DNA of 64,000 nucleotides from Arthrinium phaeospermum (Eukaryota; Ascomycota; Sordariomycetes; Amphisphaeriales; Apiosporaceae), in assembly GCA_006503535.1 (NCBI GenBank), contig QYRS01000011.1, positions 620,001-684,000 on the forward strand, read 5' to 3'. Numbering within the stretch: the first letter of the stretch is position 1; each line of letters opens with the position of its first letter. Both the position numbers and the translations under genes were made by a program. The notes under the pieces were generated by a model. That model was not told the DNA's origin. It saw only the letters and a list, made by a program, of their open reading frames with translations, and did no database searches. Of this stretch, positions 32,001 to 42,772 are shown in pieces.

Positions 32001-32634
32001 CTATCTGATGGTGTCTGGTGCCTGGCTAGTGAACTAGCCCAGACGATCCATCTACAAGCCCGACTTCGAGCGTTTAGTATAACCCAGCCGCGGAACACGA
32101 ACATTGACAGGGAAAGGTAATATGCTCAGTATAAGGCACGCAGAATGTTTCATACCATAATCGATTTCAATAAAGAAAAGAAGAAGAAAAAAAGACTCGC
32201 CTATTAGCCTCGCTGGAACTCATTAAACGACTTGATGCTTACCTGAGTACAATGCAAGGGGGCTACGAAAGGTCACGACGGGCGAAAGGACGACAATTCG
32301 GGTTGCCAATAAAGCTATGCACGTGGACTTTGTTCTTTTTATAGAACATCGGGTGTGCGACATTGCATAGAGCGTACAGTAGCAGTATGCAGCGTGTGCC
32401 GCCCTGCGAAAAAAGCAAATGCATTCCAGAAAACACCGCGCCATGTACCTCCCATCCCGCTTCTCGCTATGCAAAACTCATCTCGCCTAGGGGTATACAA
32501 TGCTTCGCTAAAGCACAGGAATTGTCGACTCTTTGGACCGACACCTAATCCCACCTATCATGTATTCGCCGATAATGAAAGATCACCGTCATTCCGGGCT
32601 ACCCGTTCACAGATGCGGTCAATACAACGGGGTA
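29027..32634. other. Gene-poor stretch of 3.6 kb
   Basis: This is the longest stretch without a supported gene. It starts with the promoter and probably a long 5' UTR of the 1159-residue protein gene. Frames of up to 188 codons occur (31471-32037 plus, 30925-31344 minus), but they overlap on both strands, lack domain motifs and show no coding bias I can see. An A/G-rich tract lies near 32165-32195. I see no transposon ends, tRNA or clear repeats. Confidence 0.45.
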
Positions 32635-34374
32635 TCAGCTTTTGGAGGGACTGATGTGCATCCAGACCTCATCTCCCAGAGCCCGGGTGATGACGCCGAC
32701 GAGTGGCTTTCCATTTACGTCCTTGGGCGCACTCTGAGGAGTTCCCCGGAACCAATTCATCACACGCAGGCGTAGTTCGTTTGGAACCTTCAGCCGCGCC
32801 GCGATCCATTTGTCCTGGGGTCTATAGTCTGCTGGTACGGAATCGTGGGTACCGAGAGGGGTGGTGTCGAGAATACCCTCATCTGGCCAGAGATTGCCTA
32901 CGGCCTGATCTTCGGGAAGTGTTCTTTTGAGAAATTCCAAGGAGGAGTTGACGGTGAGGTAGATGGCTCGTCTGGGATTGACCAGTGTCTTGCCCAGCCA
33001 TGACATCCACGTCGGATAGAGCACAGCAAAGTCTGTCTGGCTCAGATGTGTGGAACCTTTGATAGTCATCATCCAGGAGGGGGAGCCATTGCCTCTGGTC
33101 TCATTACTAATTTCGACCATCCTTATGAAGTTATCCTGCCAATGCATGAATGCCTCGGATCCGATGGCAAGGATGGGTCTTTGCACTCGATTTTTACGGT
33201 TTTCGTCGACTACCGGTGTTGCTGGCCCCCAGGCATCTAACAAGATCCCTTGTCCCACCCAGGGGAACCTCTCTGCTTCGCGACAAATCTGTACAGAGGT
33301 AGCTCCGCCAAAGGAATGACCCATGATGGTGGCACGTTCTAAGAACATCCGCCCGGTCCAGTCTGACCAGTCAACACCTTCCAGACCTTTGGAACTCGAC
33401 CCAACATTGCCCTTTTTGCGCAGATTCGACTTGGCCACAATATCCCCCTGGCCACGGTTTATCAGGCCCAGCACGCTGAATGCCTCTTCGATCTCCGCCA
33501 TTCGCATCTCAATCTGTGCGTTTCGAAGCTCTGTATCGACCCCTTTCGCATTCTGCGGAGCAGTGTCTTGGGCATTGTCCTTAGGGAAGATGTAATCAAC
33601 TTCGTAGTGGGAACAGGGTTCTGTGTTGTCGATCCGGTTCCCGTCCGCAAGATTGTGACTCGGCGGGATGTTGACGTAAGACCGCGCGCCGCTCCCATCG
33701 CGGTGTTCCATGGCCACGACAATGAAACCGTTCGATGCCAATTCGCCGCAGACTGCACTGTAGCATGTCCTGGAGCCGCCAAGCCCGTGGGAGAACACGA
33801 CGACCGGGAATGTAGGTTTTTCGTGCGTGTCCTCCGTCAAAGTCTCCTGGCTGTCGTTTGCATCGGCCTGCACCTGTTGCCCCGGCCGGTGTGCCGAGAG
33901 CCGGGCATTGCGGTAGGCGGGCAGCTTGGTGAACATGGTGGTGGCGGCGATGTAGCCAGTGACGGGCATATGGGGAACGTTGAGGAACTTCGCGTAGCCC
34001 CTCGAAGTCTGGACCCTCGGCCTCGGCAGCCAGGTCGCTCTGGATGGTTTGTTGCCGTGCTTGGCGTAGTAGCTAAGGTCCGTCGGGTAGTAGACGGAGA
34101 AGAGGACCGTGTCCATGCGGAGGGCGTAGTCATGGTCGCGCTTGATGTGAGAAAAGTGACGGGGCTCTCGGGCGGGGACCTCGATCTCCATGGTGCCTAC
34201 CGAGTATGGTCCGGTGTACGACGGCAGCGAGTGGAATATCCGACCCCTCCATCCTTGAGACAACGGGGGTGGCCTAGGGATTTGCTGCTTTTCGGCATCA
34301 CGTTTGTTAGGTTGCTTCGTGGTGTCCATGGTATGCGCTCGTGTGGTTGATTTGCAGAACAAGGGGTCTGTCAT
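32635..34374 (-). CDS. PAF-acetylhydrolase-like phospholipase/esterase
   Basis: Single-exon gene of 579 residues; the Met at 34329 (residue 16) is an alternative start. It belongs to the platelet-activating-factor acetylhydrolase family of alpha/beta hydrolases, which cleave short or oxidised acyl chains from phospholipids. The substrate-side strand reads PVVVFSHGLGGSRTCYSAVCG, which carries the oxyanion-hole Gly. The nucleophile elbow is GHSFGG, with Ser about residue 354. The acid is probably the Asp of LLDAWGP, and the His that of KGSTHLSQTDF, both in the family positions. There is no signal peptide and the N-terminus is basic and polar, so the enzyme is probably cytosolic or peripherally bound. 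The fungal substrate is unknown. Confidence 0.93.
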   Translation of the reverse strand: MTDPLFCKSTTRAHTMDTTKQPNKRDAEKQQIPRPPPLSQGWRGRIFHSLPSYTGPYSVGTMEIEVPAREPRHFSHIKRDHDYALRMDTVLFSVYYPTDLSYYAKHGNKPSRATWLPRPRVQTSRGYAKFLNVPHMPVTGYIAATTMFTKLPAYRNARLSAHRPGQQVQADANDSQETLTEDTHEKPTFPVVVFSHGLGGSRTCYSAVCGELASNGFIVVAMEHRDGSGARSYVNIPPSHNLADGNRIDNTEPCSHYEVDYIFPKDNAQDTAPQNAKGVDTELRNAQIEMRMAEIEEAFSVLGLINRGQGDIVAKSNLRKKGNVGSSSKGLEGVDWSDWTGRMFLERATIMGHSFGGATSVQICREAERFPWVGQGILLDAWGPATPVVDENRKNRVQRPILAIGSEAFMHWQDNFIRMVEISNETRGNGSPSWMMTIKGSTHLSQTDFAVLYPTWMSWLGKTLVNPRRAIYLTVNSSLEFLKRTLPEDQAVGNLWPDEGILDTTPLGTHDSVPADYRPQDKWIAARLKVPNELRLRVMNWFRGTPQSAPKDVNGKPLVGVITRALGDEVWMHISPSKS

Positions 34375-35951
34375 AAGCAGTCGTGGTTATTTGTTGAGTA
34401 ATACATAAGGGTGAAAGGCCTCTTCTAACGTGCCCAGTGTACAATAGGTTCTAGTCTGGGGTGGAAATAAGGAAGAATAGTACAGTTTACTCTTGCGCCG
34501 AAGAGAGGTGATGTGACAGATCTGACTCTGTATTATGGTTTGAAAACGATCGTTCTATAACGCCGACTTGTATATTGATATCCAAGGGTTCCAAACAGGG
34601 GAAGAAAAATGAAGCGAAGAGGGAAGGAAAGCACGAAGCATTTGACGGCAGGGTCCATGTCTCTATATGTACTTATCACGCGTCCTTCCTTCCAAACCCG
34701 TCACCCACGTCGGCTTCTCTGCTGGCGCTCCTGCAAATTGATCGTGTGCCGCCTGCCCCTGCCTCACGGAGCTAAGTCCGGGGTCAGCGATCCACGATCC
34801 ACGATCTACCCGCGAAAATTTGTCAGGGGGGAGCTACGTCATAGGGGCCATCGGGAACCCGACCAGAAGGTTTTCACTGGAGATCGCGATCGCAGAGAAC
34901 CAATGACCTGGCGGTAACTGACGTTGCCAACTTAAAATTTTGCCTTGGTTTTCGATTGTTCTCTTTTGATCATGAGTCTCGTGTAGGCTACCTGGTTAAG
35001 TGAGACCCAGGAGGTAGGCAGGTACTAGGCTGCCCGACATATCGGTTCAGGCACCTCTTTTGACATACTTGGTTCAATCAATTACTGTTGGCATGTGCTA
35101 TTAGCTGAGTTCTAATAGCAAGCACCAAATATATGTGGTTGTTTCTGGTCATAGTAGATCCTTCTATACCTAGTATCCAACCTGGCAACTGTCGCGCGTT
35201 GGTTGCATGTATTCGGAAGGCTCGGGTCAGGACAAGCAGCCACGCAGCGTGACCAAATCAGCGCACGACCTATCAACCACTACCCAGATCCAAAAATATC
35301 CAGGTTGACACAAATTTGACAGTTGCAGAGTCTGGATCGATCTATTCATGGCAGTGATGCATAATCAAGCCAAGCCAAGCCAAACTCGTGTGTCGCCAAA
35401 TGCATGGCGGCGCTTTTGTTTTAAGGCACGAAGGGCCAGTATAAGTATCACCATCGCAAACCACACCACCAACCCTGACTTGTAAGCCATGGGGCAGGTC
35501 TCTTAATTTAGTCCCTAACAAACGCTGTCTTCAGCAGCAGCTACCTGATATGTAATGCAGTGTCCTTTGGGTCACTCGCTCTTTGCAATCCAGCTAGTCG
35601 GTGGAAACAATACTAAGTCCGAACGGTTACCGAACGTCGGTCGGTGGTCGGGTCAATCGGAAGTAGAACTAACTGGTGGGGTGTGGGCCGAGAAAATACG
35701 CAATACGTCATGCGCTCGGGCCAATGGCGAGCTTGCTTTGGGGGGGTGCTGCTACAGAGGTAGTAGTTAAACGACCCCGGACGGTGCCGTTGCTACAATG
35801 ATGCGTTCAGCAACCTGATAGATTCCTAGTCAATTTTTCCCTTCCCTGCTAGAATCATTGCCCGCGACCTCATCCACACCATTCGCGCTCTTCTACAACT
35901 TCCAATTGGGTCCCTAAGTAACCGAATTGCACCTACACAAACATCGCCGTC
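34375..35951. other. Intergenic, 1.6 kb between divergent genes
   Basis: The shared upstream region of the PAF-hydrolase and MCR1 genes. It is AT-richer than its neighbours and has several short CAAGC repeats near 35365-35380. No gene is supported. Confidence 0.5.
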
Positions 35952-37137
35952 ATGTTCGCCAGATCTGCATTCCGTGCGGCTCAGCCGCTGAAGCGCGTAA
36001 GAAGCCCACGAGCCTCTCGAAAGGCCCTCAAACGTCTCTCAATGGGCTTACGTTCCGATCAATTGAAGCTGACCAAAGTCTTCCCAGAACCTCCTGTCGC
36101 GATCCTATGCCACCGAGCCCGCCAAGGGCGGTGCGAACCCCCTCGTCTACGCTGCCGGCGCTGCCGCCGTCGGTGGCGCTGCCTACTACTTCACGGCCAC
36201 GCCCTCCGGCAAGAGCGCGGCGCACAAGGCCGAGAAGGAGGTCAAGAGCGTGGCGGGCGGAACCCCCAAGGTGGCCTTCACTGGCGGCGACCAGGGCTTC
36301 CTCTCCCTCGTGCTCGAGGACTCCGAGGTCATCAACCACAACACCAAGAAGCTGCGCTTCAAGCTGCCCGAGGGCGACATGGTCTCGGGTCTGCACGTTG
36401 CCAGCGCCATCCTGACCAAGTTCAAGTCCGAGGGCATGGAGAAGCCCGTCCTGCGTCCCTACACGCCTACCAGTGACGAGGGTAAGTTTTGCGCAATATC
36501 CCATAGCCAATGGCTCTCAGTCAACCAGGTGATCGGTGGCTAACGACAGCTCCTTCGTGTCTTTCTAGAGGACAAGGGTTACATGGAGCTCATCATCAAG
36601 AAGTACCCCGGCGGCCCCATGTCCACACACCTTCACGACTTGGTGCCCGGCCAGCGCCTGGACATCAAGGGCCCCCTTCCCAAGTACACCTGGGAGACTA
36701 ACAAGCACAACCACATTGCCCTGATTGCCGGTGGCACTGGTATCACGCCCATGTACCAGCTCTGCCGCGCCATCTTCAACAACCCCAACGACAAGACCAA
36801 GGTTACCCTCGTGTACGGCAGTCTTACCGAGGAGGACATCCTGCTGAAGAAGGAGCTCGAGCAGCTCGAGAACACATACCCCCAGCGCTTCCGCGCCTTC
36901 TACGTCCTGGACAACCCGCCCAAGGAGTGGGTCGGCGGCAAGGGCCACATCGACAAGAACCTGCTGAAGACGGTCCTGCCCGAGCCCAAGGAGGAGAACG
37001 TCAAGGTGTTTGTCTGCGGCCCTCCTGGCATGTACAAGGCCATCTCGGGCGGCAAGGTCAGCCCCAAGGACCAGGGTGAGCTCACCGGCATCCTCAAGGA
37101 TCTGGGCTACACCAAGGACCAGGTCTACAAGTTCTAA
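35952..37137 (+). CDS. MCR1: NADH-cytochrome b5 reductase, mitochondrial type
   Basis: Three exons: 35952-35996, 36088-36481 and 36569-37137, giving 335 residues. The short basic N-terminus ([15 protein letters not shown], then RSYAT after intron 1) reads as a mitochondrial presequence, and a hydrophobic Ala/Gly segment at about residues 35-52 ([16 protein letters not shown]) can act as the sorting anchor known for yeast Mcr1. The flavin domain has RPYTPTSDE (138-146) and [11 protein letters not shown]. The NADH domain has GGTGITP (201-207) and CGPPGM (from 296). The enzyme passes electrons from NADH through FAD to cytochrome b5 or other acceptors and is linked to sterol synthesis and ascorbyl radical reduction. 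Exon joins keep frame; intron 2 splits a Glu codon. The call is secure. Confidence 0.96.
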
Positions 37138-37404
37138 GCGACGGGGATTTGTGACATTTAGCAGCAAGCAACCTCCTTTTTTCTAGCGACCATGAGATGA
37201 TAGACTAGATTTGATGCCTGGCTGGACATATTTTGGCCTCGTTCAGCTCCGGGGTTGTTGTACTTGTATGAATAAACTCTGTTAGCGTATCAGTAGCTAT
37301 GGGAAATTAAATATAATGCCGTTTCAACAAGCCTTTCCATGTCAAACCCTACACCTCGGACATGTGAATGGAGAATGCCGTCCTTTTGCCCTCATGTCCT
37401 ACCG

Positions 37405-37848
37405 TCAACCTCTCGAAGCTCTCCTCATGATGCGCTGCCGGAGACTATATCTTCGACCATGATGTAGCGCGCCGCCTGTGCTGCTGCTGCCGCTGCTGGG
37501 GCTGGGACTAGAGTCCACCTCCGACATTGACGAAACCAAGGTCGTCGAAGAAGAGGAATTTGAATCCCCGCGGCTCCCTTGAGTGGTGGCCGGAACCGGA
37601 GCCGATGCCGTCGATATGCGACGGCTGCCGCCGCCACCGCCACTGCTGCCACTGCTGCCACTGCCGGTCCGAGCACTGCTTCGCCGGCGACGGCGGTACC
37701 GCCCATATGCCGAGTAGGGGGAGCCGGGCGGAGACTCTCCCGGGTGGCAGCACCCGTCGCCGTCCTCGAGCGTGCTGCAGTACGCGCTAAAGACCAGGGC
37801 CTCGACGAGGGCCGCGAGGACGAGGCAGCTGACGAGGGTGAGAGGCAT
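37405..37848 (-). CDS. Small Ser/Gly-rich protein with N-terminal hydrophobic segment
   Basis: Single-exon frame of 147 residues. The N-terminus has a hydrophobic stretch (LVSCLVLAALVEALVFSAYC) that could be a signal anchor. After it comes a basic Arg cluster and long Ser- and Gly-rich low-complexity sequence, ending SLRQRIMRRASRG. It is in a convergent position 267 nt after MCR1, with 1.1 kb of open upstream sequence. The strong low complexity also creates long frames on other strands here, so coding status is uncertain; an intact ATG and a sensible membrane-type start favour a real gene. No family is recognised. Confidence 0.45.
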   Translation of the reverse strand: MPLTLVSCLVLAALVEALVFSAYCSTLEDGDGCCHPGESPPGSPYSAYGRYRRRRRSSARTGSGSSGSSGGGGGSRRISTASAPVPATTQGSRGDSNSSSSTTLVSSMSEVDSSPSPSSGSSSTGGALHHGRRYSLRQRIMRRASRG

Positions 37849-38927
37849 GGTTGCGTGGTTTGTCCGGTTTGTGCGACTGGGTCGTCATGTGCAGCCAGCT
37901 CTGGCTGCTTTTGTTTCTGGTGTTTTTTTATTTCGTCTTAGCTCACGTTTAGTTTTCCGTTCCGTTCTGTTCTGTGGTGTGTTTCCCTCCTTGGTTGAGA
38001 ACGAGCTTGGTAGCGTAGTTGGGGTGGGAAGGGGCGAGTAGGGGGGCGGGTGTGTGTGATAAAAAGGGGAGGTAACTGCCGGGCTTTGCTGGTCCGGCTT
38101 GTATGGTGTGAAAATAACGGGAGGCCAAACAGGAGAATGAAGGAGAAAAGTCTAGAAGATCTCCCGTTGCGGCAGCAAGATATCTAAGTATGAGTGGACG
38201 TTGTTGTTCATTGGTGTTTCGGCGCCAAGGACGGATGATTGTGGCTCATCTCCTCAGGACCCTGTTTCATGAAAGGGAAGCCAAGATCGGGGAAGATACG
38301 CGCGCGCGGGGGGCCTCTCACATGGATTAATTTACTGGGATAAATGATATTGTCGCTTTTTGCTTGTGTGTATCAGTCGAGTTAGAGAGGGAGGCGACGC
38401 GCACGATCATAAGAAAGCTTGACTCCACGGGCCGGGCGATTCTTTAATATGTGGTTTACTTATAGCTCGCGGCGAGCACCTGTGACGAACATTAGATCAT
38501 GGCGACGCTTTTTATGCATCGCCCTTAGTCAGGGGTTGGTTTGTAAGTCAGTAAGTGGTCGTGGCTGTGCATGACTCTCCATGACCTCGTTGCAAACCAA
38601 GACCTTCCTTTGTCACTGTCTTTTTTTAAGATTTTCACGATCATTGAGAGGTGGTGCGGAGTAACCATGTTTCTTTGCAGATAAATCAGCATGCCACGAA
38701 GTCAGTCAAGAGTCTCGTTCTTCAAGATGACCAAACGCGATGGTCTCGCTTCCCCAAAGCGGGAGAGAAGCATGAACCTGCGGGGTGCGAGCCTTCTGTT
38801 TCTCCATTGAGTCACAATTGCAAAATCAGACGAAAAAAAACGAGAGGATGGACCATGTGATTGCGAAGCGCTATGTGTGGCGCGCTGGCCGAAACATTAA
38901 ATATTATGTAGATACTTTATATACTTT
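37849..38927. other. Intergenic
   Basis: About 1.1 kb with no coding signal. It has T-rich and G-rich short tracts (near 37920-37990 and 38030-38060) in the upstream region of the small Ser-rich gene. Confidence 0.45.
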
Positions 38928-40799
38928 TTAGAGCTTTGAAGAGGTCGAACTTATCTGGTGGGCGTGGTGAACTCTATGCAGGTCGATCAGGCTCACCTCG
39001 GGAATCGCAGGTAGCTTGGGCGCAGACCCGGGTATCGCACTACCACCGGCGCCGAAGGGGAGATAGACCGGGGCCGGTGCCGCGACACCTTGTTCTCCTT
39101 CTCCTCCCGACATGGGGCCGCCCATCCCGTTCTCCGCCTGGAGGCGCTTGTTGTCCCGGACGCACTTCATGATGCCCCAAATGGCCACGGCGAGCATGAT
39201 GAGGCCGAGGATGCTCATACCCACAATCAGCCCGATGAGACCGCCCCGGGAGAGGCCGCCGTTTTCTTCGCTGTCGCCGTCGTAGCCGGAGTTCCTGTGG
39301 GTGCCGCGGGAGGAAGAGCAGTTGTAGCCCGCCGAGTGGTAGCTGCGTGGCGACTCCAAGCAGACGGCGTGCGTCGACTCGGGGATGTTGGCGCCGTACG
39401 TGGGGAAGACGAGGATGTCGTCCTCGGTGCGGCTGGCGCCGTACTTGACGGGCGCCATGGCCATCTCCTTGGAGGCCAGGTCGAAGACGAGGTAGCTGCG
39501 CTTCAGCAGGGGCGCGCCGATCGTGTACTCGGGCTCGTCGCCGCGGCGGTCCCACGCCTGCTTCTGGCGGTTGTGCATGGTCGCGTTCTGGACGCCGAAG
39601 GCGCAGACCGCGACGGTCGTGCCCAGGTCCCCGTCCCACTTTTGCGAGACCCAGGTGTCGTTCGGCAGCACCAGGTCCGACAGGGGCACGGTCAGGCTGG
39701 GCCCGTACTCGCTCGAGAACTGGATCCCGACCCGGCCCGTCACGTTGGCGCGTTGCGAGCAGTTGATGGTGGCCATGTCGTAGTACGGGTCCCACGTCGC
39801 GCCGGCCATCGACCAGATGTGCTCGGCGAGGTCCTGCGGCAGCTCCGAGATGGTGTAAGACGGGTCGATGGTCACAAAGGGCAGCTCGGTCTTGTTCTGG
39901 ACGGACGTGAGTGCGCCCTCGTTGGCGGTGCTGGTGTTGAAGGCCGTGACCCGGGCGTTGAAGGTGCCGGTCTTGTACGTGTAGCCATCGGCGTGTCTGT
40001 GCGACTGCTCAATGTCGAACCGCACGAGGGGCGCCTCGAAGGCCGACCTGTCCACCGCGCCGAGCAGCAGGTTGCCCGAAGAAGCGTCCTCGCTGTCCAG
40101 CCACATGCTGAAAGCCTGGGAGTTGACTTGGCCGTCGGCCAGGAGGCTGTCCAGGAAGGATGGGTCGTCCACGTCGCTGTAGGACTCGGAGTTGTTGAAG
40201 CCGAGGGCCAACACGCCCGTGGCCGTGTCGGAGCTGCTGGCCAGGCCGAACGTCAGATTGCTGATTTGGGCCCCTCCCGGCAATCCCATGACATCCCGCA
40301 CGCTTTTCCCGTACGCCGACGTGCCGTCCTGGTAGTAGACCGAAAAGGTCATGTTGCTGTCGCGTTTGTAGTTGTCGTCGTCGTTATCGTGAGATTTATA
40401 GCGCTCGTCGACCTCATACACCAGGGTGGAACTCTCGTTGGCCTTGAAGCCATCGCGCAAGCAATCCTCCCGCGACACCACGTGGTAGGGGCTGTAATAG
40501 CTATAGTATCGATCACATCGGTCGGCGTCGGGGACCCATGATGTGTAATCAGACAGGGTCAAACCCAAAGACAAGTTCTGCTTCGGGGTTCCGACGACCA
40601 CGTTCACCATGTAAGTCGCATCCGCGGGGAAGAACTTGACATCGGTAGCCGTGTTGTCCTCGGACCCGGACCGACGCTGCTGGGGAGCCGAGCCATGTCG
40701 CGATGATGCCTGGCGCGAGAAGGGGAGGAGCACTTGGGCGTTTGCGCCGGTAGCAAGGGCGGCGACGAAAATCGCCGTCAAAGGAGTGGACGTCTTCAT
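38928..40799 (-). CDS. Membrane-anchored aspartic-protease-like protein with degenerate active site
   Basis: Single-exon gene of 623 residues. A signal peptide (residues 1-21) is followed by a pepsin-fold region beginning YMVNVVVGTPKQNLSLGL (63-80), which matches the yapsin start. Where active enzymes have DTG the sequence reads TLS (T81-S83, in LTLSDYTSWV), so the first catalytic Asp is missing. The second site reads IDPSYTISELP (D312), keeping Asp but losing the DSG/DTG Gly. The lumenal part has many N-glycosylation sequons. One transmembrane helix lies at about 521-543, followed by a 75-residue cytosolic tail rich in Gly, Pro and Ala. Topology and lost chemistry suggest a receptor- or chaperone-like role at the cell surface or in the secretory path. 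The fold is well supported; inactivity is inferred from the motif. Confidence 0.85.
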   Translation of the reverse strand: MKTSTPLTAIFVAALATGANAQVLLPFSRQASSRHGSAPQQRRSGSEDNTATDVKFFPADATYMVNVVVGTPKQNLSLGLTLSDYTSWVPDADRCDRYYSYYSPYHVVSREDCLRDGFKANESSTLVYEVDERYKSHDNDDDNYKRDSNMTFSVYYQDGTSAYGKSVRDVMGLPGGAQISNLTFGLASSSDTATGVLALGFNNSESYSDVDDPSFLDSLLADGQVNSQAFSMWLDSEDASSGNLLLGAVDRSAFEAPLVRFDIEQSHRHADGYTYKTGTFNARVTAFNTSTANEGALTSVQNKTELPFVTIDPSYTISELPQDLAEHIWSMAGATWDPYYDMATINCSQRANVTGRVGIQFSSEYGPSLTVPLSDLVLPNDTWVSQKWDGDLGTTVAVCAFGVQNATMHNRQKQAWDRRGDEPEYTIGAPLLKRSYLVFDLASKEMAMAPVKYGASRTEDDILVFPTYGANIPESTHAVCLESPRSYHSAGYNCSSSRGTHRNSGYDGDSEENGGLSRGGLIGLIVGMSILGLIMLAVAIWGIMKCVRDNKRLQAENGMGGPMSGGEGEQGVAAPAPVYLPFGAGGSAIPGSAPKLPAIPEVSLIDLHRVHHAHQISSTSSKL

Positions 40800-41587
40800 A
40801 ACAGCAGAGCTGGAAGACAGGTATTAGGTAGATCGTATAGACCCCTATTAGTATTGAAAGCGAATGACTGTCGACTACAACACCATGATGGGCAAAGTCG
40901 CATCCCAAAACCAGAATCTAGGTAGCAAGACACGCATGGGAAGGGGAGGGGGCGATTAAGTAAGAAACCAAGTCGCGACGGCAAGGACCGTGAGCGACCC
41001 CGTTGGGCGTTGCGGGCCCCGGCACAGAAAGGAGCCCATCTCATCTCATGTCGTCTCATTAAGTCACAAATTTTCCTCCGAAAATGACAAGAAGGCCCGC
41101 CCTAGCGATATTGGTTTCTAGTATGGGCTGGGTTGGCAAGGTTAGTTTCCTCGGCCAGCCTGCTTTGGGACGAACCATGTGGAGTTTATCTTAACGTCCC
41201 CGCGTGCATTAGATACAGACTCCTTGCATCAAGTGTGTTTATTCCTTCCTTACTCTTAAATCCAGTTTTGAATTTCATCAAGCAAGTCGAAGTGGTGGTG
41301 GTAGTGGTGTAGCAAGTAGCATTATGATATATTGGTAATATGTGCAAAGAATAGCAGGTGTCCCTCCGTTTCCTTTTCTTAATATTGCATCGCAGGGCTG
41401 ATTGATAACGGCGGGCGCGATGCGTGATGTCGAGGCGAATTACAGTAGGACCCCCAGGGCAGCCAGAGATCTAGGCAGACAGCCGATAGTGGAGCAACTA
41501 GCTGCAGCTTAGGGGTTATTGCAGTCGGGACCTTTATTTTTTAGTGGGCTTGGCTCGGGCCGTTAAGAGGTAGGTTAGGGAGTTAGG
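40800..41587. other. Intergenic
   Basis: A 788-nt spacer with no coding signal; it carries the promoter of the protease-like gene and the 3' flank of the F-box gene. Confidence 0.45.
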
Positions 41588-42772
41588 TCAAATGTAGTTC
41601 TCGTCCTCTCTGCGATAGGGCCACCAGGTGTCGCTGGATATCTTTCGGGTATCCCATCGCTCAATCACGCACCCAGGGTAGTCCACTGAATAGTTTCGCA
41701 GAGGCAGCAGCGCAGCTGCTTTGGACCATTTCGGCAGCGCGAACGCGTTCCATTTCCACTCGTCCTCCGCCTCCAGGCTTCCCAACTGGTGGTAGGCCAC
41801 AATGTTGAGCCAGGTCCTCCCCCGGGCCCCTGCCTGTTCCTTGGCCGCGCCCGGCCCGTCCGTATCGTCGCTCTCCGAGTAGTCGCTATCCGGCTGGCTC
41901 AGGCTGAAATCCGTGAGGCACATGGGACAGAAGGCCCGGTCGTAGTCGACCGTCGTGATGGATGAGCCTGCGAGCTCTTTCTTGCTGACACTGAGCCCCG
42001 GCACTCGAAAGGAGAGCCCAGGAAGCTCGGCCCCAATATGAGTTCCATAGTGTCCACATATGAAATGGGGGGAGTGGTCCAGGTAATCTCGCACTGCCGG
42101 TGCATCGTTGCCACTATAAACCAACTCGTGGGAGATGGCAAGGAACAGCTGCCTGTCCACGAGACGGACTCGGGTGGTCTGGCGCCAAAAGGGCTTGCCC
42201 GGTGCGCGTTTCATGGCGGCTTTCGGGTCGGCTGTGACGTGCAGTAGCTCCGAAAACTGACCGTAGTCGTAGAGCAGATCGTTTCTTATAATGCGGGCAT
42301 GGTAGTGTCGGAGTTGGAAGTGCGGATTGAAAGTCGTGTGTTCTGATTTGGGGCAACACAGGGCAATGTTGCGATAGAAGAAGCGGCACCACGGCGACCA
42401 TGGCAACGAGGAAGCAAAGGCCTTGGCCACTTCCCTATCGGCATCGCAGGCATGCAATATCTTGCAAGTCTGGCAGTAGACGAAGCGGTTCTGCAAGTCT
42501 CGCTCCAGTAGCGGCAGCAGTTCGGGCTTTCGGATGACCAGCGACTGGAGTCGATGCTCGAGCAGTTCGAAGGCGGCGTGACTGGTCAACGCCAGGCAAA
42601 GAAGGGCCTCGGAAGAGAGGTCCTCGGCAACGAGCAGAAATATGTCGGTTGGCAGGTTCAACAGCGTGGATTCGAGTTGGAGAGACAGCTTTTTGGTGCG
42701 GAACCAGCCGGGCTTAGCACGGTTGACAATCATGATGGGCGAGCAGATGCCGGAGGGCTGTAAAAGGTTCAT
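41588..42772 (-). CDS. F-box protein
   Basis: Single-exon gene of 394 residues, with an alternative Met at residue 14. The F-box is at about residues 37-80 (LNLPTDIFLLVAEDLSSEALLCLALTSHAAFELL). A Cys motif, YCQTCKILHACD, follows at about 99-110, and FCPMCLTDFS lies near residue 280, so a small zinc-binding region is possible. This layout (F-box plus CxxC and a Trp-rich C-terminus) recurs in fungal F-box proteins of unknown substrate. It would pair with Skp1 in an SCF ubiquitin ligase. Confidence 0.82.
   Translation of the reverse strand: MNLLQPSGICSPIMIVNRAKPGWFRTKKLSLQLESTLLNLPTDIFLLVAEDLSSEALLCLALTSHAAFELLEHRLQSLVIRKPELLPLLERDLQNRFVYCQTCKILHACDADREVAKAFASSLPWSPWCRFFYRNIALCCPKSEHTTFNPHFQLRHYHARIIRNDLLYDYGQFSELLHVTADPKAAMKRAPGKPFWRQTTRVRLVDRQLFLAISHELVYSGNDAPAVRDYLDHSPHFICGHYGTHIGAELPGLSFRVPGLSVSKKELAGSSITTVDYDRAFCPMCLTDFSLSQPDSDYSESDDTDGPGAAKEQAGARGRTWLNIVAYHQLGSLEAEDEWKWNAFALPKWSKAAALLPLRNYSVDYPGCVIERWDTRKISSDTWWPYRREDENYI

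Noticed and set aside
31471..32037. 188-codon plus-strand frame as a gene
   Set aside because: The only start in frame is not ATG, other frames overlap it on both strands, and no motif or coding bias is visible.
39090..40541. 483-codon plus-strand frame across the protease-like gene
   Set aside because: It is the antisense shadow of the aspartic-protease-like protein, with Val/Gly/Arg/His-rich composition and no motif.
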